A DNA stretch of 24,613 nucleotides, taken from a virus. Position 1 is the first letter of the stretch. Every line of letters begins with the position of its first letter. This document shows, one piece after another, positions 6,756 to 15,242 of the stretch. Both the position numbers and the translations under genes were made by a program. The DNA lies in IMG/VR virus record IMGVR_UViG_3300009414_000071, positions 1 through 24,613 of that record. One strand, 5' to 3'. Under the pieces are notes generated by a model. That model was given only the letters and a program-made list of their open reading frames with translations, was not told the origin of the DNA and searched no databases.

Positions 6756-8534
6756 ATGGCAAAAAGTAACGTAGACATTCAACTTGGATCTTTAGACTTT
6801 GATGGTATTAAAAATAGCATCATTGATCATTTAAAAAAACAAAACACTCTGAAAGATTATGATTATGAAGGATCTGCAATGCAAGTTCTTCTTGATGTTT
6901 TGGCATATAATACTTCATATTATGGGTTCTATTCTAATATGTTAGCAAGTGAAATGTTTTTAGATACTGCTCAAAAAGAATCTTCTTTGATTTCTCTTGT
7001 TAAACCATTAGGTTATCTTGTGCCCGGTGCAAAGTCTGCCAGAGCATTAGTAAAAATTCGTCAGGGTGGTACAAATGGAACAGTGCCTCGCTATACTAGG
7101 TTTAGTGGGACAAGCAGCAGTGGTATTTCTTATAATTTTTATACAATTGAAGAATATGGATTAGATCTTAACGGGGAGGCTGTGATTTCAATTGTGCAGG
7201 GGAAATCTCTAACAAAAGAACAACCCATATTAATAGATTCAGCAACACAAAAGGGATTTATTTTAGGATTGGATGTTGATATTAGTACTATAAGATTAGA
7301 AGTTTTAGATTATAATGGAGATGGTACATGGGTAGAGTGGGCAAGGGCAGGCAACATTGAACAAGGATTGGATGATACGAGTCAAGTATATTGGTTAGAA
7401 AGAAGTGATATGGGTTTCTTTGTTATATTTGGTGGAAACTTAGAAAATAGTGCATATGTTCAAGTTGGTAGAAGTTTAAAATCAAATGATTTGGTAAGGT
7501 TGAGTTATTTAAAAAGTGAAGGAGAAAGAGGAAATCAACTTGGAAATTTCAGCGTGAATGGTTTTTCTGCAACGACTGAAACTGTTTCATTATCTTCTGG
7601 GGGATCTAATGGACCAGATTTAGAATCTATTAGATTTTTTGCCCCAAAGTGGTTTGCCGCACAAGACAGAGCAGTGACGGTAGAAGATTGCAGAGCATTG
7701 CTCGCTGCGAAAGGTTTTGTTAGCGATTCTAGTAACCCATATTCCAATTTTAATGTATGGGGCGGTGAAGAAATGAATCCACCAAGATATGGTAGGTTGT
7801 TTGTTTCTTTGGGAGACACTACGGAAGAAAATCCGGTTGCTGCAACAAAAGCAATTGATATATTAGAGCAAAAAACGTGTGTGACTGTGTTACCGGAATT
7901 TATGGACGTTGATAGGTTTTATGTTGAGGTTTATGGGAAAATATATTATGAACCGTTAGAAACATCACTAGATGAAAATACTCTGTTATCAATGGTAGTG
8001 AAAAACATTTTTGATAATAATCCGAATGGTTTTCGGCAAACCTATGATAGTGGTGTTATTTCTAATAACATCAATTCTCTAAATGCTGCATTTTATGTTG
8101 GTTCAAATGATATTAAGTTTAAAGTGTCCAATAACGTTCAAGTGTTTTCCCAAACACCGCGAAGCCTAATAAAATTTAGAAACGAATGTGAATCAGGAAG
8201 TTTAATTACAACAGAGTTTATGCCAGGATCAGCATTTGGGGGGTTGGACGATGACCAAAAGATATATCTAAAATCTTATGGTAATGTTAGTAACGGTAAG
8301 CAAAGCATTATTGCTGCGTATTTTGACGAAGAGATAGAAATAAGTCTAGGCTCGGTCGGTCATTTTATTCCAAACACTGGCGATGTTGTGTTCATAAAAC
8401 CGATGATTGCTGCGGAAGATTTTAGTTTGAGTGTAGACATAACAAGTACGGGTACTAATACTTTTATTAATAAAGAAGAAATGTATGCTATCACAAGAAC
8501 CAATCTTGAAATTGTAAAAAGAAACTTAGGATAA
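6756..8534 (+). CDS. gp6: Baseplate wedge protein, T4 gp6-like
   Basis: The 592-residue product shows the gp6/baseplate J-like opening: 'YDYEGSAMQVLLDVLAYNTS' (about 35-54), then 'FYSNMLASEMFLDTAQKESS' and 'LVKPLGYLVPGAKSARA'. In T4, gp6 dimers link the six wedges into the ring around the hub. T4 gp6 is about 660 residues, so this is full-size. Near residues 300-315 'FAPKWFAAQDRAVTVEDCRA' matches the conserved middle of the family. Its gene follows gp25 by 2 bp. Its TAA stop overlaps the next gene's ATG by one base (TAATG), which indicates translational coupling. Composition is regular, without Cys-rich inserts. Confidence 0.92.
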   Translation: MAKSNVDIQLGSLDFDGIKNSIIDHLKKQNTLKDYDYEGSAMQVLLDVLAYNTSYYGFYSNMLASEMFLDTAQKESSLISLVKPLGYLVPGAKSARALVKIRQGGTNGTVPRYTRFSGTSSSGISYNFYTIEEYGLDLNGEAVISIVQGKSLTKEQPILIDSATQKGFILGLDVDISTIRLEVLDYNGDGTWVEWARAGNIEQGLDDTSQVYWLERSDMGFFVIFGGNLENSAYVQVGRSLKSNDLVRLSYLKSEGERGNQLGNFSVNGFSATTETVSLSSGGSNGPDLESIRFFAPKWFAAQDRAVTVEDCRALLAAKGFVSDSSNPYSNFNVWGGEEMNPPRYGRLFVSLGDTTEENPVAATKAIDILEQKTCVTVLPEFMDVDRFYVEVYGKIYYEPLETSLDENTLLSMVVKNIFDNNPNGFRQTYDSGVISNNINSLNAAFYVGSNDIKFKVSNNVQVFSQTPRSLIKFRNECESGSLITTEFMPGSAFGGLDDDQKIYLKSYGNVSNGKQSIIAAYFDEEIEISLGSVGHFIPNTGDVVFIKPMIAAEDFSLSVDITSTGTNTFINKEEMYAITRTNLEIVKRNLG

Positions 8535-9835
8535 TGTTTTACGGATCATTATTCTCAAATCCGAAGAATACAGGCGGTGGTAGTCGGGCAGATCATTACC
8601 GTTTGTTGTTATTGGGTCAGGAAGTACCGGCACTCGATTTAGTAGTTGAGAACGTCATTGATATAGAGCATTTGTTTCCTTTGTGGATACGAGAAAGAAG
8701 TAATAGCAGTTCACCATCTAATCATTTGATAAAATTCACACAAGAATATTATAATTGGTTATATAGCAAGAGTGGTTATGAATTATCTGCAACTGATTTT
8801 CATTCAAACGGATTTCAAAGATTAGTTGATATTGCTGAAACTCCAGTTCAACTCCTAAAACATTTTGTAAACACATATTCAACTGGGTTTCCAAAATGGT
8901 TTGTTGATGAGAAGATGTTATCTGTTGATTCGGGTATTCGTAATTTTATAACTGGTATTCGTACTTTTTTCTATCAAAAGAAAGGCACAGAGGAATCATA
9001 CCGATACTTTTTTGAAATGTTGTACGGGGATCAAAGTGACGATCAAGGTAATCCGATAGATGTAGAAGTTAATATGTACTATCCTAAAGTACATATGTTA
9101 AGATTAAACGGTGGTAGATTTTTTGGATTTCCGTTTCTTAATCCAGATGGCATTACTGGAGAATATTTTGATGCTAAAAGATCATTACGACATTTAGGTG
9201 GAAGTTATCTCAACGGTCCATTCAAAATACAAGATAGTGATTGGTATCAAGAATATTCGTATGTTTTATCTACTGGGGTTTCCTTGGAAGATGAAGATTC
9301 GGGACAACCAATTTATACCGAATCTCTTAAAACCCTTCTGCATCCTGCTGGTATGAAAGCATTCTTAGAAAAGACACAAGAAGATTATGTTGCCCCAGAT
9401 GATTACGATGGAGGTTTTAATGTATGTGAATCTCCAGTACTTGGTAATTATTTTCCGTATAGATTGAATGATAATAGTTCTCTTGCTCATTGTGTTGGTT
9501 GTTCTGGTGCAACAGGCAGTTCACAATATCATTATGATGGACCAACCGCAATGCGAAATTTAGTAGCAGAAGCCAATTTGGGTGGTACTCATGGTTGGAC
9601 GTATGGTAATGCGTGGAATGCTGTAGGAAATTATGGCATTACATTGGATTATCATTTACCAACATATGCATATCCAAATTGGGCGGATGGTATAACGGGA
9701 GATTTAGAACAGAATACATTTGGAAACATATATATTAGTACATTCCTATATCTGTGTCCAAATGATAATAGTCCGAATTTAGGAGTGACTGGTTGTACCG
9801 CGTCTGAAGATGCAGACGGTGGAGCATGTTGGTAG
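8534..9835 (+). CDS. Wedge-associated baseplate protein (gene 7 position), with Cys/Gly C-terminal extension
   Basis: This 433-residue protein is translationally coupled to the gp6-like gene (TAATG). 'GIRNFITGIRTFFYQKKGTE' followed by 'SYRYFFEMLYG' (about 134-165), and 'VNMYYPKVHMLRLNGG' (179-194), follow a pattern I know from structural proteins placed after gp6 in marine T4-like phages: KGTE-S-F.LLFG, then a Pro-Lys-Leu-Arg-Gly stretch. That position corresponds to T4 gene 7, whose product is a wedge protein, though I see no clear similarity to T4 gp7 itself. From about residue 300 the protein becomes Gly/Asn/Tyr-rich with scattered Cys ('HCVGCSGATGSS', and the C-terminal 'VTGC...DGGACW'). 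The first part is likely the conserved core, and the last 130 residues are a phage-specific addition. Confidence 0.55.
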   Translation: MFYGSLFSNPKNTGGGSRADHYRLLLLGQEVPALDLVVENVIDIEHLFPLWIRERSNSSSPSNHLIKFTQEYYNWLYSKSGYELSATDFHSNGFQRLVDIAETPVQLLKHFVNTYSTGFPKWFVDEKMLSVDSGIRNFITGIRTFFYQKKGTEESYRYFFEMLYGDQSDDQGNPIDVEVNMYYPKVHMLRLNGGRFFGFPFLNPDGITGEYFDAKRSLRHLGGSYLNGPFKIQDSDWYQEYSYVLSTGVSLEDEDSGQPIYTESLKTLLHPAGMKAFLEKTQEDYVAPDDYDGGFNVCESPVLGNYFPYRLNDNSSLAHCVGCSGATGSSQYHYDGPTAMRNLVAEANLGGTHGWTYGNAWNAVGNYGITLDYHLPTYAYPNWADGITGDLEQNTFGNIYISTFLYLCPNDNSPNLGVTGCTASEDADGGACW

Positions 9836-9858
9836 AAAGGTAATAAGGTAACATTTAA

Positions 9859-11784
9859 ATGGCTGACATTAATAAAAAAATCATATCTAATGCTATAAAG
9901 AAATATTTACGATCAGAGAAACTGGCATTCGTTTTAGGAAATAGTAACGAAACGATCAATCGTTCGTTAAACAATCAAGAAGATATAATAACATCATCAT
10001 CTGTTGCGTTTACAATAAACCCTAAACAGATAACAGAAGCAATTAGAGTGCCGAAGGAGGTACAGCCAGCAATATGGAAAATTGGATTGACAAAGAAAGT
10101 AGGGACTTTTAGTTCTAACATACCAGGCAAGCCAGATGAAAATAATTGGTCATTGTTTTATGGAACGGGCCAATATGGCAATTATGTATTTCTTATACTT
10201 TCTATAAGTGAAAACAATGACCTCCAGTATGAATCAGATCCTGTCGTTATTGTAGAAAATTTGATTGATATTTCTGGTAATATTGCGAAGACATCTGATG
10301 GGAAAATATTATATTGTGCAGTTCACAAAACAGAAGATAATTGGATAACAAATTATAAAACTCATTACATTCCATATTATAATGTAAAGGACAACATTAA
10401 AGAAAAAGAAGAATATTATACCAGTAATGCTTCCAATGCAACTAGAATATGTGGTGCTGGAAATGAACAACGGTGTGGAACATGTTGTCTTTATTACTCA
10501 GAGGGTGGATACGATCCTATTGCTGGGTTAACGTTCTCTGCTGGCGGTTTCTATAAATGTATAGAGAGTAAATGTTACCAATGTTCTGAAATTGCACAAT
10601 CTTTAGGTATGAGACATATATTCAATAATTGGAGGGGGGGTACTGGTGTAACTGGTGGAACTGGAGGTCGTTGTTCGGTATGCGATTCTGTTAATTTCCC
10701 ATCCGAATGTGGTCCATGTCCGTGTAGTATAAGTTGGAGTGATGATAGTTATTACAAAAATATAATTAAGGATCCAAACATATCATCGGAATTGTCGGAA
10801 TGGAAAAATGCTAATTATGAAAATATTGGTAGGGAAAAATATGGTAATGGATCAATATCGCGTGTTTCTATTAATCTCAGTGGTGTGTCGTTGAATGATA
10901 AAAAACTTTCTTCTGGATGGAAAAATAGAGATTTATATGTTCCCTTTAGTGCAGATTTTTCGTCTTCTGGAAGAGAACCGTTAATAAGAGTATTAACATA
11001 TAAAGATAGTAAGGGTAATCAATATATTAACGGTATTGCACATGCGGTTGATCACGGTGATAAACTTCGTAACATTAAGATTAATACGGCCGTATGGGAA
11101 GATATGTTCCCTAACGTTCCTGCAAACAGGTTGAGTATTGAATTAATTCCGAGTGGTGGATTTCCAGCAAACCTAGATTCGATATTTGGTATGGGTACTT
11201 TGTTGTCTGTTGACATAAAAAATAGTGATATCGAAAACACTGGAACAATTCAAACTGTATTTAATATGGTAAGTATACAAGCCTTTAAGGATGAAAACGA
11301 TATTAATGCCTTGTCTGGATTGGGTCCAAGTCAAATACATAATTTTATTACATGCATTGTCATCGAGGCTCATAAAAAAGAGTATTTAGGTTTGTCCATG
11401 GAGACACTACCGGATAAAGATTCTTTGATGCTTTCGCAGACTAATCCGTATGCTGGTGGGGCAGGAGATTCACAAACTAACAAAACAACAATTAATAGTG
11501 TGAGAGTATTAGCATCAAAAAATAAACCTGGTTCTTCAACGATAGTGGTAATGGAAATAGCGTCTAATTCCCCAGAGAATTTTATAGTGGGGAATGAATT
11601 TAATATAGATGATATTACATGGGTGATTGATTCTGTTTCTATACCAACTTCTTATAGTGGAGATAAAATTAATAAAGCAAAAACTAATATTCTACATCTT
11701 GACAAAACAAATATAAATATAAGCAAAGCAAACGATCCAAACTATGTTTCTTCATGGAGTTTCAGATTCTTCTTGGGTGGTTAG
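9859..11784 (+). CDS. Structural protein of unknown family with central Cys-rich insert
   Basis: I do not recognise the family. The gene fits the operon: same strand, 23 bp after its neighbour, with an AAGGT site. The 641-residue product has three parts. The first (1-190) is mixed alpha/beta and includes 'AIWKIGLTKKVGTF' and 'NWSLFYGTGQYGNYVFLIL'. A Cys-rich segment has Cys at 198, 206, 209, 210, 234, 239, 242, 272, 275, 284, 287 and 289; it includes C-x2-C pairs and a 'GGTGVTGGTGGRC' linker. The third part (about 300-641) is beta-rich, with a coherent stretch that looks like a phage structural domain. The position after gp6 suggests an outer baseplate protein comparable in place to T4 gp8, gp9 or gp10, but I see no sequence proof. 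C-x2-C spacing could hold zinc. Confidence 0.75.
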   Translation: MADINKKIISNAIKKYLRSEKLAFVLGNSNETINRSLNNQEDIITSSSVAFTINPKQITEAIRVPKEVQPAIWKIGLTKKVGTFSSNIPGKPDENNWSLFYGTGQYGNYVFLILSISENNDLQYESDPVVIVENLIDISGNIAKTSDGKILYCAVHKTEDNWITNYKTHYIPYYNVKDNIKEKEEYYTSNASNATRICGAGNEQRCGTCCLYYSEGGYDPIAGLTFSAGGFYKCIESKCYQCSEIAQSLGMRHIFNNWRGGTGVTGGTGGRCSVCDSVNFPSECGPCPCSISWSDDSYYKNIIKDPNISSELSEWKNANYENIGREKYGNGSISRVSINLSGVSLNDKKLSSGWKNRDLYVPFSADFSSSGREPLIRVLTYKDSKGNQYINGIAHAVDHGDKLRNIKINTAVWEDMFPNVPANRLSIELIPSGGFPANLDSIFGMGTLLSVDIKNSDIENTGTIQTVFNMVSIQAFKDENDINALSGLGPSQIHNFITCIVIEAHKKEYLGLSMETLPDKDSLMLSQTNPYAGGAGDSQTNKTTINSVRVLASKNKPGSSTIVVMEIASNSPENFIVGNEFNIDDITWVIDSVSIPTSYSGDKINKAKTNILHLDKTNINISKANDPNYVSSWSFRFFLGG

Positions 11785-11806
11785 TAATCGGTAAAGGAAA
11801 AACAAT

Positions 11807-12832
11807 ATGGCACATTATAATATACAACCATTTTATGGAGGAGGTAATCCATCGTTTCCTCTCTCCGTGGCTCCATACAATAGTAGAGTAGAAGGACAAG
11901 AATTGGTTTTTGGTGATGATGAAATTGATCTTGTTCCTAAAAATTATCAATTTATTGCATTCCGACCAGGATTTCCTTTACAGGCTTCTGAACTCAATGA
12001 AATGCAAGAGCATTTTCAAATGCAACTCACCCTTTCCATTGCAATGATGCATAATTGGATTACTTCTGGTACAGGAAAACATTGGGGATCATATGATAGA
12101 AACAATTCTGGGGGAGAGGGAAGCGAATCAGTTCCGTCTGATGTTCCAGAAAATGGGATAGGTGTTGGGGGAGTATCACCAAATGGAGTATTAGGAGACT
12201 CTAATTATGCAATAAGTGGTCCTGGGTGGAAAGGTTCATGTCCCCTCCACCCATATCACACACCATACATTCCGGGTGATGGTGCAGGACAAGCACCTGT
12301 TACTGCACAATTTAGTACTACTGGGGGCGGATTTGTTCAATTAAGTTTTTGGTCCGGCTGGTGGCTAGTAGAATTAACAGATGATACGGAGATTCTCCCG
12401 GGCGGCTCTCAATTGAAAGACATTAGCGGCATGAAACATTGGGTATATTTGACCAGTTCTAACCCAAATCTTCCAGCATTTACAATTAATGTAGTAACAG
12501 ATCCCATTGGAGGAAATATTGAAAAGGTCGTTGGGTTTAAACTTAGCAGCGATTATTATGGGTGTGAACCATGTGCTGAAGGAGAATCACCGCCATGTAA
12601 TGACGATACAGATTTAGCAGATAATTCAGCAGGGTTTCCGAACTCAATTGCATGTGGTGCCAGTCGTTATGGTATTAGTTTCATGACTGTTGGTGAAGCA
12701 TCTCCCAACAGTGCAGGGGTTTGGTCAGACACACAACTAGGACAAAGACAAAGACTAAGTTTAGTATGTAAAGTAAATCCGGCAGAAGGTACTGTCCGTT
12801 ATATGAATAATATATTAATAGGTCAAAGATGA
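11807..12832 (+). CDS. Putative baseplate/fibre-base structural protein with 'FRPGFPLQASELNEMQ' motif
   Basis: The 341-residue product follows a good AAAGGA site. Residues about 52-70 ('FRPGFPLQASELNEMQEHF') resemble the PG..LQ..ELNE.Q motif of the N-terminal region of phage fibre-base proteins (DUF4815-type in my memory). The region just after it could be a helix. The middle (about 85-180) is Gly/Ser/Pro-rich. A later stretch (about 250-285) contains 'CEPCAEGESPPC' and another Cys, continuing the Cys-rich pattern of the neighbours. The closing 30 residues are ordinary. It stands immediately before the first fibre gene and ends just 2 bp before a perfect late promoter motif. A role connecting baseplate and fibres is a guess from position and the short motif. 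Confidence 0.7.
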   Translation: MAHYNIQPFYGGGNPSFPLSVAPYNSRVEGQELVFGDDEIDLVPKNYQFIAFRPGFPLQASELNEMQEHFQMQLTLSIAMMHNWITSGTGKHWGSYDRNNSGGEGSESVPSDVPENGIGVGGVSPNGVLGDSNYAISGPGWKGSCPLHPYHTPYIPGDGAGQAPVTAQFSTTGGGFVQLSFWSGWWLVELTDDTEILPGGSQLKDISGMKHWVYLTSSNPNLPAFTINVVTDPIGGNIEKVVGFKLSSDYYGCEPCAEGESPPCNDDTDLADNSAGFPNSIACGASRYGISFMTVGEASPNSAGVWSDTQLGQRQRLSLVCKVNPAEGTVRYMNNILIGQR

Positions 12833-12834
12833 TG

Positions 12835-12842
12835 TATAAATA
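12835..12842 (+). promoter_or_regulatory. T4-type late promoter (TATAAATA)
   Basis: This is a perfect 8/8 match to the T4 late promoter. It lies in the short gap between the stop codon ending at 12832 and the ATG at 12867. The distance leaves about 24 bp for start point and ribosome site, as in T4-like late genes. It would give the fibre block its own late transcript. Confidence 0.72.
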
Positions 12843-12866
12843 TAACATAATAGAAGAGATCAAATA

Positions 12867-15227
12867 ATGGGATTCACAGAAGACAATCTATACCAAATAT
12901 GGAACTTAACTCAATCTACTACTTTTGCAGATTGGGTGAGTCATTATAATGCTCTTGTTGTTGAAAAACTCAATCGGATGTCAATCTATACTGGTGCATC
13001 CGGCGATGGTATCGTATTTACATTGGGTACTACTGCTTCAAACGATCCGTTAGGAGGAATAACATCAGGATCTGATTTAAGTGCTGGTGTGTTCAGATGC
13101 TCTCTTGCAGATGTGATTCCAAAGGGAATTACGTTTTCAGGAGATGTTAGCATTGACGGTACTTTAAATTATGATTTATCTAAAGCAGAACTTACTTCAA
13201 TTAAATCAAAAGTATATCCTCTTGGTGGTTACACGGCAACCAAAGGTTTTACTTTTGGTAGGGTAGTAAGGGTTGCTGGAGAAGTTGATGGATGTTCCGG
13301 TGGTCCTGAATATTTTCTTTCCAGAGCAGACAATAAAAATTATGCAGAAGTTTTTGGTGTTATTTCTGGTATTACTTGGCCGCATAGTGGCGGTACACCA
13401 CAAGGACCATATAATTCAGCAAACACTTATATCACAGTCACTACTCACGGTAAAGTTAAGGGTGATTTCACCGGAGCAACAGATTTTTATGGTGGATTGA
13501 GTGCCGGTTCTGTTTATTTTCTAAGTCCCGGTAATAGTGGAGGAATCACTAGAGTTGAACCCGTGGTTAGCGGGCAAGTTAATAAGCCAGTAATGCTTGG
13601 TGTCACTTCTGATGTTGGATATGTGCTACATTATAGGGGTCAATATTTACAGGGTTCTGGTACGGGTGGTACGGGTGGAATTGATAATAACCGATTTATT
13701 GTGAGTATTGATGCAGGAACCGATATCGTCCGAGGCGATGTCGTCGGATATGATGGGAGTTCAGTGACACCAACCAATGCTGATTGGAAAAAACTAAATG
13801 CTTCTAGTGATGATCTTGGAATTGCCGTTGGTATATGTATTACAAGTCCTTTTGTGTTAGATGCACAAACTTATATTCAAATTGTTGGTACAGGATATAT
13901 TGATGATATTCCAACAAGTGATGGTGGTAGTGGTTTGCTATATGTTGGACACGACAGTAAACTAACATCAACAAATCCCGGCGGAGGAGGCGGACAAGTA
14001 AAACCATTTGCAGTTGCATGGCCTAGCGGTGAAGATAGACGAGGTTTCATATTTAATCAAAACCATAATAGTGGTGGTGGTGGACAAGCGGCAGCAGCCA
14101 CACGGGGGGGAGATGGCGGCAGAAATTGGGCATTCCGTTCTACCTCAAGTGGTGGCACTACATATGGTCATGCAATGAATGACAACATTCTCATTAATGG
14201 GAATTTTGATATTTGGCAAAGGGGTGCAGGGGTTCGCGGTTCAACCGGAACAACATACTTCGCTGACCGTTGGGTCCGAATGGATGGTGTTTCCGGTGGT
14301 GGTGGTACGGCAGGAACCTATACTGTTGCAAGAAATACGTTTACTGTCAACCAGACTGATGTGTCCAACGAACCAGTATATTACGTTACCCTACAAAACA
14401 ATGTCCATCCTCAAGGTGGAATAGCGGGCGATTGTGTTTACATTGAAAACCGAGTAGAAGATGTAAGAACATTGCGTAATGAAAACGCAACAATGTCATT
14501 CTGGGCTAAGTCTGGTGTTACAGGTGCTACCATGGATTTGGTGATCAATCAATATGATGGCACAAATACCTTTACATCCTACCCTGCGTCAGTCCAGTTA
14601 GGAACATTGTGGAGTAAATATGAAATTGCATTCCTTGTACCTAATATTACAACAACGCCTAGTGGTAATAAGGATTATGTTGGTTTCGGGTTTAGTACAG
14701 CAAGATTAAACACAACACTAGATTTGGCAAAAGTTAAACTAGAAAGAGGACTAATTGCAACCACTAATCCAAAATCAAACGTAAATGATGAGTTGAATTT
14801 GTGTAGTCGGTTCTATCAGAGAAGTTATGGTGTAGATCAATCTACTCACACACAAACCATGTTAGATTCTAATACCCCCAACGATACTGTTGTTGATTTT
14901 CTTATTACTCCAAGTAAAGATTACTATTACAAGTTCCCAGTCGTAATGAGAGGTGATCCTACAGTTACTTTATATTCACCAAAAACTGGTACAACTGGCG
15001 ATGCACTCAATAGAACATCAGGTAGAGATTTGAAAAAATCCTCTGGTACTAGAGGGTATGAAAGCAAAACGAGAGTCATCTCAGCAGCAGCAACTTCAAT
15101 AACAGCCGAATATAGAACTAAAAATGGTATATACCTATTCGTTCCTGCTGGAACAGTTCTGTTTGATAACGTTTCCGTTCATTACGTTGCAGATGCAGAT
15201 TTAGATGAAAATATGCCAAACACATGA
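12867..15227 (+). CDS. Tail fibre protein with two shaft modules and an 'ILINGNFDIWQRG' domain
   Basis: The 786-residue protein begins with 'FADWVSHYNALVVEKLNRMS' (20-39), a short helical motif typical of the attachment end of marine phage fibres. Two related beta modules follow at about 127-258 and 287-398. Each has an opening 'G..V.Y/VRV' strand, a 'G(V/I)I/CIT' strand, a '(S)VYFLS / LLYVG' strand and a 'KP(V/F)' strand. A Gly-rich linker (399-437) leads to 'NDNILINGNFDIWQRG' (438-453) and 'YFADRWVRMDG', a known phage fibre motif for a beta-sandwich that may bind sugars. The last 150 residues hold a conserved-looking fibre-tip fold ending near 'GIYLFVPAGTVLFDNVSVHY'. It follows a perfect late promoter. 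The fibre call is firm; receptor binding is inferred. Confidence 0.82.
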   Translation: MGFTEDNLYQIWNLTQSTTFADWVSHYNALVVEKLNRMSIYTGASGDGIVFTLGTTASNDPLGGITSGSDLSAGVFRCSLADVIPKGITFSGDVSIDGTLNYDLSKAELTSIKSKVYPLGGYTATKGFTFGRVVRVAGEVDGCSGGPEYFLSRADNKNYAEVFGVISGITWPHSGGTPQGPYNSANTYITVTTHGKVKGDFTGATDFYGGLSAGSVYFLSPGNSGGITRVEPVVSGQVNKPVMLGVTSDVGYVLHYRGQYLQGSGTGGTGGIDNNRFIVSIDAGTDIVRGDVVGYDGSSVTPTNADWKKLNASSDDLGIAVGICITSPFVLDAQTYIQIVGTGYIDDIPTSDGGSGLLYVGHDSKLTSTNPGGGGGQVKPFAVAWPSGEDRRGFIFNQNHNSGGGGQAAAATRGGDGGRNWAFRSTSSGGTTYGHAMNDNILINGNFDIWQRGAGVRGSTGTTYFADRWVRMDGVSGGGGTAGTYTVARNTFTVNQTDVSNEPVYYVTLQNNVHPQGGIAGDCVYIENRVEDVRTLRNENATMSFWAKSGVTGATMDLVINQYDGTNTFTSYPASVQLGTLWSKYEIAFLVPNITTTPSGNKDYVGFGFSTARLNTTLDLAKVKLERGLIATTNPKSNVNDELNLCSRFYQRSYGVDQSTHTQTMLDSNTPNDTVVDFLITPSKDYYYKFPVVMRGDPTVTLYSPKTGTTGDALNRTSGRDLKKSSGTRGYESKTRVISAAATSITAEYRTKNGIYLFVPAGTVLFDNVSVHYVADADLDENMPNT
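13245..13640 (+). repeat. Fibre shaft module, copy 1
   Basis: This stretch encodes residues 127-258 of the fibre. It shares with the modules at 13725-14060 and 15390-15788 the order: opening strand with G/V/R, an 'EV.GV..GI' stretch, 'V.GKVKGDF', 'AGSVYFLS', 'GQVNKPVMLG' and 'VLHYRG'. The similarity is at protein level and was found by eye. Confidence 0.55.
13725..14060 (+). repeat. Fibre shaft module, copy 2 (diverged)
   Basis: This stretch encodes residues 287-398 of the same fibre: 'IVRGDVVGYDG', 'LGIAVGICI', 'YIQIVGTGYI', 'GLLYVGHDSKLT' and 'GQVKPFAVAWP' occur in the same order as in copy 1. It is more diverged, and the equivalence is by eye. Confidence 0.5.
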
Positions 15228-15242
15228 ATGGAGTAATCACTA

